Positions 44,533-54,860 of a stretch of DNA of 64,000 bases are shown here, piece by piece. Both the position numbers and the translations under genes were made by a program. The notes under the pieces were generated by a model that ran no database searches, was not told the DNA's origin, and saw only the letters and a list, made by a program, of their open reading frames with translations. The DNA comes from Buxus sempervirens. Taxonomy: Eukaryota > Streptophyta > Magnoliopsida > Buxales > Buxaceae. Numbering within the stretch: position 1 is the stretch's first letter; every line of letters begins with the position of its first letter. The stretch covers positions 17,168,858-17,232,857 of the forward strand of contig OX387190.1 in NCBI GenBank assembly GCA_947561395.2. Reading direction: 5' to 3'.

Positions 44533-44916
44533 CAGATGGGAGCTATGCATCAAGGCAGAGGAATCTAGAGGATATTGGGGGTATGTCTTATATTTCCTTA
44601 TACTGCATTATATTACGTTATTGATTTGCATTATGTGGTTGTGACAATATTATATTTGATATTATGAGATAGTATGATTATTGTGTATGGTATTATAATA
44701 TATTTTCGTTTGGTGTTTGGTGTTTGGTATACGATGTGGAATGTATATAATATGATTACTTATATAGTAATGAGATTAAATTGGGAAGACTGGAGAATTT
44801 AGGATGCATGATGAGCTACTTGTGTTGAGTCATACCTAAAGTGATGTGAGGCATTTGGCCAATGCCAAACATTTACTCGGGTATTAAACAAGGCACAAGT
44901 GGGGTATTGTAACCAT

Positions 44917-44947
<31 letters not shown>

Positions 44948-45225
44948 TTCTGTGTGTGTCATGTGCTTTATGATGATAATTAATTGATTTAAGTTATGTT
45001 AGAATGGAGCCAAGTGATTTTCTCATCAACCTTCATATAGACGCGTATATATGTAAATGATTGGTGGCAGTGAAATCATGAAAGTCTCTTCTAAATTATT
45101 ATCTGGTTATGAATAGCTTGGGTGTATGGTAGTAGAAGGGATAAGCGCAGCAAAAGCGTAGTGGATATAAGAAGATGAGGATGTTGAAATTTCGAGGACG
45201 AAATTTATTTGTTAGGTGGGTAGGA
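44533..45225 (+). mobile_element. Noncoding remainder of the gag-only element
   Basis: AT-rich, with a (TA)13 microsatellite at 44921-44947. It ends with ATTTCGAGGACGAAATTTA and the purine-rich AGGTGGGTAGGA directly before the 3' LTR. In autonomous relatives several kilobases of pol lie between gag and this motif; here under 700 bp remain. Confidence 0.8.
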
Positions 45226-47070
45226 TGTAAACCCCCGAATTTTCAGTAAATAAATAAATAATAATTAAATATGAATATCTTGAATGTCAATATATTTGTC
45301 AAAATAAATTAGAGAATAAACTTGGAAATTTTGGAAGAAATTGAATGGATAGATGTGAAAATATTAAGAGAAGGGTATTTCGGTCAATTCACATTAATTA
45401 TCAGTAAATAATTAAATACATTAATTAAAATTGTTATTAAACTTGAGAAATAATAATAGATTTAAGTTGGGGTTTAGATTGTCTATTAACAATGATATTT
45501 AAAGCTTAGTAATTGGAATAATGGCATATTGGTAATTATGTTTGATTTGAAGCCTAAAGTTGAGGAGATGAGAATTTTATTGAAGGATATTAATTATAAT
45601 TATAGATGATCACACTGATAGAGGAGATCCGGAGTTTGACGCAGATCTGACCGTTGGATCGCGAGATATCGAGTTAAGTATGGATTAACGGTCCTTATTA
45701 AGTCTAACGGGTGGATAAGTATGGAACATGATCCTAGGGAGATGCATGGGATCAGATGAGAATAAAATAGGTTTTTTTTTTATTTGGGGTTGATCGTTTG
45801 TCTTGTTTTGGGTTTTTGACGGCTGAAGGGAAGAATAACGAAAGAGAGAGAGATCGAGAGGAGAAGAAGAAGGAGGAAGAGAGCGTATCTCTGGTTTCTC
45901 ATCGTTCCCGGAGTGTCTCTTGCCTACGAAGAGGAGAGGAAGTCACTGGTTGGAAGAAGAAAGGATCTTGAGCGAACAGAGGTAGGTAGCACTTCGTTTA
46001 ACGCTTGTTTTGTGTTTATGGGATTATTAAATTCGAGTTGCATGATCTTTTATGTTGTAAATATTCGTATATTGTCTGATATTAATTTATATGAATGTTA
46101 GAAGCAATTAGAACACAAAAAAATGATTTTTAGAAACTCGGTTCGTCGTTTTGGTTAGAGTGCCGAGCATGCCTGTACTCAGCGCTCCTCGACGATGTTT
46201 AGCGTTCGTTGAAAAATTTCGAGCGTCCGAGACCGTTGACTAACGGTCGATTGGCGCTTGTTTTATTTAAAACAACTGACGCGTTTCCGAAACACGTAAT
46301 GCTGAAGAGCGCTGACCTCGCCTATCGCCAGCGATCCTAGGCGATCAATGTAAAACACGAACTTTACACTTGTAATGATTACAAGCCTATTTTCTAATAA
46401 CTTTTATTAAATTTTAGTGAACAACACCAATTTGCAATAACTTCTATTTTAAATTTATTGACTAATACTAAAATGTAATAATTCTTATTAAACTTTATTG
46501 ACTAATACCGAACCTTAATAACTTTTGAATCTTTAACCAAACCTCAATTAAAACCTATTACTTTAAAAACCACCTACATACCATATTAAACAAATAAATT
46601 TCTTTTATAATAATACAGTATTAGACCCGCACTCTAGCGTACATGTTATGCGTTCAATTTCCGGTGTAATTAAATATCTGTTTAACACTAAATCAGGATG
46701 TCACGCAAAACTTATTTAAATGTACTGAACAAAATATTATAATAAACTGAGGAACTGTTTAGAACCAGATTTTGAATTATCAACTAAACATGAACCTAAT
46801 ATGCTATAAATAATAATGGAATTGAGAATTATTTGTGTATTGGCTTGGTGGCCAGTTTTATTGATAACCTACTTGGTGGCAGAGATGTATTGTATATTAC
46901 CTGTTTGGTGGCAGAGATTATAACCCGTTTGGTGACGGAGACCTTAACCCGCTTGGTGGCAGAGACCCTAACCCGTTTGGTGGCGGAGACCCAACTTGCT
47001 TGGTGGCAGAGATAACCCGCTTAGTGGCGGAGACCCTAACCCGCTTGGTGGCAGAGACCCAACCTGCTTG
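45226..47070 (+). mobile_element. Truncated 3' LTR of the gag-only element
   Basis: It aligns with 40246-42030 of the 5' LTR almost base for base. It ends inside the CTTGGTGGCAGA array at about 47070-47077, where Ogre pol resumes (ATGGTGTTCATCAC). The last ~1.2 kb of the LTR, the right duplication and a few pol codons are missing. GTGGCAGATGG at the joint may mark short shared sequence between LTR and pol. Confidence 0.88.
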
Positions 47071-47970
47071 GTGGCAGATGGTGTTCATCACCCAATAGTA
47101 GCGAAACTCCTGTTTGATTGCACTAGCAACATGGCCGAGTATGAAGCATATGTGTTAGGCTTGCGAGCAGCAATCGTGGCAGATGGTGTTCATCACCCGA
47201 TAGTAGCGAAACTCCTGTTTGATTGCACTAGCAACATGGCCGAGTATAAAGCATGTGTGTTAGGCTTGCGAGAAGCAATTGAGATGCGTATACAAGAGCT
47301 AAAAGTATTCGGTGATTCAAGTCTTATCATCTACCAAGTGATGGGAGACTGGAAGACCGGAGATGTGAAGTTAGTACCATACCAGGAACTGGTCAAGGGA
47401 TTAGAAGAGCAATTCAAGAGCGTGACATTCAACTACATGACACGAGATGGGAACCGGTTTGTGGATGCACTAGCTACGCTAGCATCAATGGCCACCATCA
47501 CGGATGATACTTGGGTGCAACCATTGGAGATAGAAATTCGACGCTACCCTGTATACTGCTTCAGTATCGAGAAAAGCACACCCGAACGAGAGCCTTGGTA
47601 CGTAGACATTGAAAGATACATTAGGGACAGAATTCTGCCAAAAGAATGGGAAGAATCCAAATTCGACCAGTTGCAATTGTTGGACGAGAAAAGAATCAAG
47701 GCTTTATGTCATGGCCAACTCTATCAACAGAGAGTGGCGCGAGCCTACAACAAGAAAGTGAAGCCACGACATTTCAAGGGGGGAGACCTGGTACTAAAGA
47801 GAATCTTTCCTCATCAAGAAAACAACAGAGGGAAATTCAAGCCAAACTACGAAGGGCCATTTATAGTCCACAAGGTTTTGTCCACAGGAGCACTTATCCT
47901 ACAAGAAATGGACGGGGCAATTTTTCCTGAGCCGATAAATGCAGATGCAGTCAAATTGTACTACGCCTAA
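47071..47970 (+). CDS. Second RNase H and integrase tail of main Ogre (open segment)
   Basis: The frame reads DGVHHPIVAKLLFDCTSNMA and YEAYVLGLRAAI twice (a 105-bp in-frame tandem repeat, units starting 47071 and 47176), then ELKVFGDSSLIIYQV, NRFVDALATLASM (archaeal-type RNase H). At about 47640 it jumps from WYVDIERYIRDRILPK straight to EWEESKFDQLQLLDEKRIKA, the integrase C-terminal part, ending GKFKPNYEGPF...INADAVKLYYA. The integrase zinc finger and the whole D,D,E core are absent, yet the frame is open across the joint. The open frame begins inside LTR sequence (about 46996), so the first codons are not Ogre. It cannot encode an active integrase. Confidence 0.9.
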   Translation: MADGVHHPIVAKLLFDCTSNMAEYEAYVLGLRAAIVADGVHHPIVAKLLFDCTSNMAEYKACVLGLREAIEMRIQELKVFGDSSLIIYQVMGDWKTGDVKLVPYQELVKGLEEQFKSVTFNYMTRDGNRFVDALATLASMATITDDTWVQPLEIEIRRYPVYCFSIEKSTPEREPWYVDIERYIRDRILPKEWEESKFDQLQLLDEKRIKALCHGQLYQQRVARAYNKKVKPRHFKGGDLVLKRIFPHQENNRGKFKPNYEGPFIVHKVLSTGALILQEMDGAIFPEPINADAVKLYYA

Positions 47971-50125
47971 GATCATTCCAATTGGGAAATGAAGAGAGGC
48001 CATCCTTGACTCTCCTTTAGACTGTAAATCCTTCCTAGCACCTTAAAATTCTCCCTAAGTTAGACAATTTTGAGCCTTAAAATTCTTTCAAACCCTTGTA
48101 AGTGTTCTACACATTAAACGGGGCATTCCTGGCAAAGCAAGAAAGAGAAACAGGGCATTCTTGCCCAGAAAAACCTCAAAAAGAGTAGAAAATGCAAAAG
48201 GAAAAAAAAAGAAAGAAAAAAAGAAGAGAAAGAAAAAATGGGGAAATATTTACCCCGCCAAAAATAAATAAATAAATAAATAAACAGTGATACAAATAAG
48301 CCAGGATGTAAGTCCCACCAGCAATAAAAGTGGCACACTTTGCAAACCCAGATAACTAAGCTTTTTGAGCCACTTATCCTTTCTTTCATAACCCAAAACA
48401 AAGCCTATGTTTCGTCCTATCTTAAAGACCTCTCGGATCCCAAAAGGAATGATCAGGGCAAAACTCTTAAGTCTGCGTTCATCAGCAATGACGAAAATCA
48501 GAGTTTCCCAGAAAGGTTGGACACAGCGAAAACCCAAAAAAAGGGCATTGTGAGGTTAGCCGCAAAAAAAAAAGGGAGAAAGAACTAGTCACATTTGAAT
48601 TGAGCAAAGCAAGATACAGGAGAGAGCAGTAACAGTGGCAGACAGGAAAATAAGAAAGATGCACAGATCTGAGGGGTCCAGACCGGCAGGTTGTGCCTGA
48701 GTTAAAGACTTCACAGTGGCCAGTGTTGACAATGCTACCAAAAATACCAAGCACTCCAAGTCCCGTCTGACCTTGGAAATTTCTTTGGTATTGTAGACAC
48801 AAGCACACACTAACACACCTGCTTTTCTCTGTAATTGTTCTGCTTAACTATTTTTGAGCTCCACAATGTGCTACTGACCTAAGTCGATAATCTCTCAACC
48901 TTGGCAAAGGCCGCTTCTAGCTGCAATGGGCGAAAGGCTCAGAGCAAGAAGAGAATAAGAAGGATGTTTTGCATTCCCCAGCTTGTCCAAGACTAACATT
49001 CTGTTCCTTTCCCGCCTTCACACAGGTACAGCAAAAATGGGACGACAGACATCCTCCCCCAAATCCCCAATGGAGTTCCTTCAACAAACAAAGGACGATA
49101 CCTGCTAATCCCCAGTGGGAGTCCTTTCAACAATAAGAGAGGGATGCCTGATGATGTAATCTTCCCAAGCCTCGCCCAGTCTGAAGAGGACGGCTTTGCG
49201 AAGAAGAGCGGAAAGAAGACAAAGCAAGCTCACGCCAATCCATAGGGTAGTTTTCTCGTATTCAACGGAAGTTCAGATAAACATGAGGAACTCACTCCCC
49301 AGCAGAAGGGAAAAGGCCTTACAAAGAAGAAACGACAGTGTGAGGAACCCCATTGATCCCCAGCGGAGCACCCTTCCCAAGGGAACTCCCACGCCTATCA
49401 GAAACAAGGCCCAACCAAAGATAAAGGGCAAGGAGGAAGAGATCCCGACTAATCCCCAGTGGTAGTCACTCCAAACTAGGAGGCCATTACCCCACCCAGG
49501 AAAGGAAAGCCAACCAGAAAGCGCTGCAGAAGAAGGGATGGCAAGACATGAAGAAAAATGAGCATAAATGAAGATATCATCGGGTAGGATGGCCCTTTTT
49601 GTAATTTTTGATTTCACACTTTTGTAAATAGAGTAAGGCAGGTGTATGAGCTCTCTTGAGGCACCGGACAGCACTGGAAGCACCTCCTCCTCCTCTCTTC
49701 CCTCCTCCCTTCTCCATGCTAAGCCAACCCCTAGCCATCAATCCTAAAAAAAAAAAAACAACTCAAGTAAAAGACACAAAATGGATCAAAAGTCTGAAGT
49801 CACCCAAAAGCTTTAATGTAACAAACAAGAAGAAAAGAATATTGTCTAGTGTCTGGCATGAACGCCGAAACAGGTTGGCGAGCTCAAGTCCAATCTAATC
49901 TTTTCCAAACTTAAATCTAATCGCTAAAGAGTTGCCCTACAAGAACCCGAGGAAAAAGGGTAAGGAAACTCCGAAGCCAGGAAGTGACGCCACATCATTT
50001 GGCCGCTTCCCTCTCAAAATAAAAACTTCAAAGGACTAAGCTCGTCGAAAATGTCGACAAAAATTCCAGGCGCAAAAATAAGATTCTTTTTTCTCTTTGC
50101 CGTTCATCCGCAAGGTGACTCTGGC
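47971..50125 (+). mobile_element. 3' noncoding region of main Ogre
   Basis: About 2.15 kb between the pol stop and the polypurine tract, typical of Ogre elements. An A/G-rich tract (48180-48290, including an AAAT run at 48263) follows the stop, as in the sister elements. 'AATCCCCAGTGG' units recur between 49060 and 49470. Reading frames across it are low-complexity or unsupported. Confidence 0.7.
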
Positions 50126-50138
50126 AAAGAGGGGCAGC
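50126..50138 (+). other. Polypurine tract of main Ogre
   Basis: AAAGAGGGG plus CAGC lies directly before the TGTAAGCACC of the 3' LTR. The minus-strand element has AAAAAGGGGTAGC at the same place. This is the plus-strand primer in reverse transcription. Confidence 0.8.
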
Positions 50139-50731
50139 TGTAAGCACCTCATTTTTGCGCTCCCAGAGGAGCCGAAAATACAAACCCAGGACGGAAAGTC
50201 AAACCCTAAGGGTGAAAAGTTGACTTTTTGATCAAGTAAAAATTGGCCACCTTGATTTATCTCAAGGGATAGAGGATCCCGACATGGTTCCAACGCAACT
50301 GAGTTTGCTGGAATCGGAGTCCGGATGAAGGTTCTGCAGGCCGGTCAAACTTGAGGGGAAGCCGAAAGTTGAATTTTTGCCGAACCCCGAGCCAGGTGCT
50401 TAGCCCTATGTCATTGGATAGAGGGATCTGATACGGTTCTAACGCAATTGAGTTTGCTCAAATCGGAGTCCGGATGAGGAAGATATGATCAGTTGAAGTT
50501 TCCGGGCAGCAATGTCGGAAACTGCACACGTGGCAAAGAAACTGCACACGTGGCAGCAAATGCAGCGAAATATCTCAGGGGGCAATCTTTAAATATCCAA
50601 AATCTGCCAAATATCTCAGGGTTTAATCCAAAATTGCGCAGGGGGCTATCTGCGAATATCTTAGTGTTAAATCAGGTCAAATCGGTCAAATCCAGGGAAC
50701 AATCTGTAAATATCAAAAATTTTGTCAGAAT

Positions 50732-50932
50732 AACCAAAATATATTTTCGGTTCATAAAGCGAAATCAAAAATCGCCCGACAGATTGCCTGAATCCGTACC
50801 TGACAGGAATTAATTGCTAATTGAGTGCAAAAGTAACCGAAATTAAATTTCGGTTACAAACAACCAATAGCATAACCGAAATTAATTTTCGGTTATGCTA
50901 CAAAACCTTCATAACCGAAAATAAATTTCGAT
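50732..50932. repeat. AACCGAAATT palindrome array, 3' LTR
   Basis: Four copies corresponding one for one to those at 17891-18092. The last copy here has lost symmetry at one end (TTTCGATT), whereas in the 5' LTR it is the other arm that changed (AACGG). Confidence 0.9.
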
Positions 50933-50947
50933 TCTTCACTTTTTTGC

Positions 50948-50955
50948 TATAAATA
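50948..50955 (+). promoter_or_regulatory. TATA box of main Ogre 3' LTR
   Basis: GCTATAAATAGG, 16 bp after the last palindrome. If active, transcription from here would read into element 2 leader and gag. Confidence 0.7.
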
Positions 50956-53190
50956 GGAACCCCAGCCATTTGGCTTGGGGTTGCTGCTTGCCGAAATTTT
51001 TCCCCACCCCACCCTGTTCGTGACCTTCCTCCCTACCCTCTCCACCCCTCTCCAATACCCAAAACCCTACCCTAACCATTCTAAACCCTTTTCCACCCCT
51101 TCCTTCCTCACTCCCACTACTCGGAAGAGACCTTTGAGGACTTGCTGAAGCTTGGAGGAGGTACCCCAGTGCTGTGGAGGCTTCAAATGAACTTCACCAT
51201 CATCATAGGAGGTTTCCAACTGTGAGGTATGGTTCCCTAACAAATTTTACTTAACATATATAAATTTGAGGCCATTTGAAGCATGTTGATCCTTAAGTAG
51301 GTTGTGAGGTCATGTCTTCTCACCATGCATATGTTCTTTTACTGCTTTATCGCCTTCCCATGTGTATTTGACAGATTGTCACCCTTCTATGGTAAGAGAA
51401 GGGGCCTCGGCAGTTTCAAGAGTGTATGGAAAGTGGTTTGATGGGTTTGAAGGGGTCATGCAACCCCCATTCTGCCACTGGCTAGCTGGCCTTCGTGGTG
51501 TTTGTTTGTCATAAAAAGTGGAGCCTGTTCCACCTGTAGGTATTACCCAAATGTAACCTGGGCATAAGCCCCCTGCCATCCCATTCTTTAAATACTATTT
51601 CGTTAGGTTTTAAAAATGAACTTGACATGGTTAGATGCAGGGGTTGTATGTCTAGTTGATACCATATGCATGTACAAAGTTTCTTGTTAGCTATTAGAAC
51701 TCAAAGCATGCATGCCATGGTTATAGCCTTGTAGGATTGCAATGTGAAGCATGTCTAGGTTAGTCTTTTACTTGATTTTCGTTCATAGGAAAGCATGATA
51801 ATTTGTTTCGGAGCGAAAGAAACCAAACCAGGGATACCTAGATCCCTGGTTGGTCTTCATGTTGATTGGAAAGGAAGGGAATAAACCCTTTGATTCCCCC
51901 TACTGTTTTGATCCTTGGAAACCCCGAAAGGTGAGCCTAATGGCTCCATTTAGACCACTGTGGGCCCACACAAGGGCCCACAGAGACACCATGCATGCTC
52001 ATACACCCTAGGAACTAGTTCTCTGTGGAAAAAGTGAAAAAAGGCATTTCTACTGCTTACCCGAGATCTCAGGTCGGTCAAGGGTTTCTAGTGGCTTAAA
52101 CAAAATTGAATTTCGGTTATGCTAGTATTCCTGCTTAACCAAAATTTCTGTTACTTTAAGTGTTTTCCAAAAATCAATTTTCTTGCATGTTTGTCATTTG
52201 CTGTGCCAAGTGAACTGGACCGGTTGAACCAGTAGGCTTTTCGGGTTAACCGGAAACCCAAGATGATGCATGGGCCTTCAAGCCCAACTTGATTCCTTTG
52301 TGGGCCTTCCGACGGGGCCCACCCAGTCCAAGATCACCTTTGTACATTAAACAAGATAATTAAAATGAACTAATTGGGCCAAAACCTTTGAGGCCCACCA
52401 AAGCCCAAAGAAAATGAAGCATGATGGCTAGTGTAAGCATGGTTTGGCCGTGACCTCGGGTGTGGGCCTATGGGGCCCACTGAGCCCGTGAACCTAACTG
52501 GGTAGGGTACAATGCCCTAACCCACCAAACCATGGACCACCCGGTCCAAGCCTAGGCTAATGGGCCCCAAGCCCACAGTCTAGCCCCCTTTTGAGAATTT
52601 AAAGAAGAAAAATTCGAATAACTCATTGGCAACCATTGTGGGCCCACCCAATGGGCCCACAAACAAATTCCAGCCCACCCTTGCATGCAAATCACTTTTA
52701 ATTCAACTTGAACCCTAAAAGTAAAATCAATTGAAATCACCAAAGCCCAGAGGGCCTCTCAGGTTAGACTGAGGCCCACCGGCGGCATGCGGGCTTAACC
52801 AATCCCACCAAGGACACCGTGGGCCTTCCAACGGGGCCCACCCAATCAGACTCAGAGCACTTAATCAAGAAAGATAAAAGCAATTAAAGGGACCCACACC
52901 ACTCAGGTGGTCCTGCCGGACTTAACCAAAATCGCATGCTGGATTAGGAATCGGGTGAGAAACCAAAGTTGACTCAAAACCAGGGAACCCAGGGACCCGT
53001 CATCTGACAGGGTGGACTGGGGTGTCTACGGACTTCCCCAGACCACAACTGAGACCCTACTTAGAATCTCAAGCTGCAGACCAAAGCCCAAAAAAGACAA
53101 GATTATGCACCTAGGTGTTCGCCTGCACCCCATCAGGTGGTGGCGACTCCGAATTTTCCCGTGCCGCGTTTCCGACGCACGCACACTGGG

Positions 53191-54229
53191 AACTCTCCCG
53201 GAACATCGTTTTGTGTACCAATTCATCACTTTACTATATGAGGTAGTGAAAATTCCTTCCCATACACACATATGCACTTATGCACACTGTGGTTTGTTTA
53301 CATGCTTTGATATAAATTGCGTGGGGTGACACGAGCAAGGGAGCCCGCGTAGGTGATCTGATCGAATGATATGGCATTTCTTTTTTACCAAAACCTAGAT
53401 CTCTATAGCAGCCACCCTTCTTTATCGTATAAACAAATTTTGAGATGGTATTAGCCTCACGCTCCCGTGGCTTGCCGTGGAAAGCAAGGTAAACCCATAT
53501 CCCCAGGTTTCTGGATTCCTATAGCGCCACTGGTTTCTTGCCGTGGTACATGAGGGTCTTGTACTTGGCTCAAACCCTTGTAGGCAAATGTCTTAGGCTG
53601 GGTATCCTTCCCCACCCATTACTTCTGGATAAACCGCGATTTTGTGAATGTCCTTGAATGATAGAAATAAGAAGAATAAAATCAATTTAAAACCCAAGAG
53701 TCCGTCAGGGGCAATAACCCCCGTCTTTTTGCATCAAACTGAGTAAACCATAGATCATGGGCTACCTCAGCCCTAATTTAGGAAGCCAACCAAACTTTGA
53801 TCAGGGGAGCCACCCCAGATCCATGCATAGAGTCTTGTGAGTCGTGGGCCTCGACCCATTGAGTCCGCTGGAAGCACCCTGAGTCCAAATCGGCCTTGTT
53901 GAGCAGATGAAAGCCAGCCAGATCAGACAAACAGATGAAAGCGAGCTAGATCAGAATAGGGGCACAAAACCCTAGATTTAGGAATTTAGCTCACCTACCT
54001 TTGAAGCAATTTGTACCCTTCTTTTGGGCTCCCAACAGCCCTAAAGATGAATTCTTTACAGATTTTTGTAAATAACATGTAAATTTCGCCCTCGATGGCA
54101 AGTTGTAAGTTTTTGCTAAGATTCGACGCTAAGAGCAGACGAAAGAACAGATGAAAAACAAAGACTGATTAGGACTTGGACGTGCTTCCTTACACAAGTA
54201 TGTCTAGGAGTCGTGCCTTGAGCTAGCCA
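53191..54229 (+). mobile_element. Element 2 leader, second part
   Basis: Continues from 17316 across the CTGGG duplication with AACTCTCCCGGAAC, then aligns to 29565-30645 of the main Ogre leader (CTTTACTATATGAGG, GTGGGGTGACACG, GGGGCAATAACCCCCG, TATGTCTAGGAGTCG). It contains no ORF. Confidence 0.85.
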
Positions 54230-54860
54230 TATAGATGTAAATCAAATCGCCCATCTTGTGGCATACATTCTCCATGCCATTCATGGCACGATACAAGTTG
54301 TCCAGGATGCATTTTCTATAATTCGCTTACCACTGCATGATTTCAAAGGAATTTACAATCGCTACCAATCAAGGCGTTGGATTTCGAGGTTTAATCCTCG
54401 CAACATGTTTTCAAGGATTTCCACTCATAAAACATGTGTTGCACAATTTTTTAAAACCATCAAACATGGCACAATCTCTCGAGCTTCAAACCTCTGAAAA
54501 ATCAAATTGTAAAGTTCTAAACTGCACAATTCTCAGAAGGAATTTCTGATTGGCTAGGGCACCTTCACATACTTTTCACAGTGTTGTTTTGTCAAGTCAT
54601 GACTTTCATGCATGAACCTAATTGTATTTGTTTTGCAAGCACGGCACAAGAGCATCACTCACGGTGTAATGATGTCGTCACACACGACACCTTATTCATA
54701 GTTAGAGAATGAACTAATCAAGATTCCTGGTAAACAGGTATGATTCGTATATTTTACATTGAGAGTACCACTCAGAACACTGCACTCGCAATGAGAGAGG
54801 ACTGTAATGAATTCTTATGAGGCTCCAACTCCATCATAGTAAAGGGCCGAAGAGCATCCA
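54230..54860. other. Unrecognised segment in element 2 where ORF1 would lie
   Basis: Similarity to the main Ogre stops near 54229, and gag-like sequence begins after 54860. The 630 bp between are not ORF1. They have scattered CATGGCAC/GGCACGA motifs and an 80-codon frame (54258-54497) without recognisable features. It may be captured host DNA, a decayed insertion, or a diverged leader. Confidence 0.5.

Larger units (their letters stand above)
40246..47070 (+). mobile_element. Gag-only LTR retrotransposon (TR-GAG type) nested in the Ogre
   Basis: A 3064-bp 5' LTR (40246-43309), primer site TGGTATCAGAGC, a 1.9-kb interior with gag only, and a polypurine tract then a 3' LTR that starts at 45226 and is cut at about 47070. 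The interior lacks any trace of protease, RT or integrase, so it depends on a partner in trans. The CX2CX4HX4C gag and the 'TTCGAGGACGAA...AGGTGGGTAGGA' pre-LTR sequence resemble chromovirus elements. The aligned LTR parts differ by only a few percent by eye, less than the two Ogre LTRs. The right target duplication is lost with the LTR end. Confidence 0.88.
17317..53185 (+). mobile_element. Main Ogre/Tat Ty3-gypsy retrotransposon (contains nested elements)
   Basis: TGTAAGCACC... to ...ACGCACA, flanked by CTGGG at 17312-17316 and 53186-53190, with the leader of element 2 continuous across the duplication. Order: 5' LTR, primer site, leader, ORF1, gag, protease with G-patch, RT, RNase H, second RNase H, integrase tail, 3' noncoding region, polypurine tract, 3' LTR. 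The ORF before gag and the two RNase H domains are hallmarks of the Tat/Ogre lineage. Without the LINE, the solo LTR and the gag-only element it is about 19.9 kb, in the known Ogre size range. In stretches I compared, the LTRs differ at roughly one base in 15-25, so it is not recent. All genes except two segments are interrupted. Confidence 0.92.
50139..53185 (+). mobile_element. 3' LTR of main Ogre (3047 bp, uninterrupted)
   Basis: TGTAAGCACCTCATTTTTGC to GACGCACGCACA. It provides the uninterrupted reference for the 5' LTR. Two U3 units with landmarks at 50322 and 50471 (149 bp apart); two CTGCACACGTGGCA G-box repeats (50522-50552); palindromes 50732-50932; TATA at 50948; donor-like GAG|GTATG at 51227; distal palindromes 52098-52150; TGGGCC-rich block 52210-52830; U5 end block from 53015. 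CTGGG follows at 53186. Confidence 0.92.
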
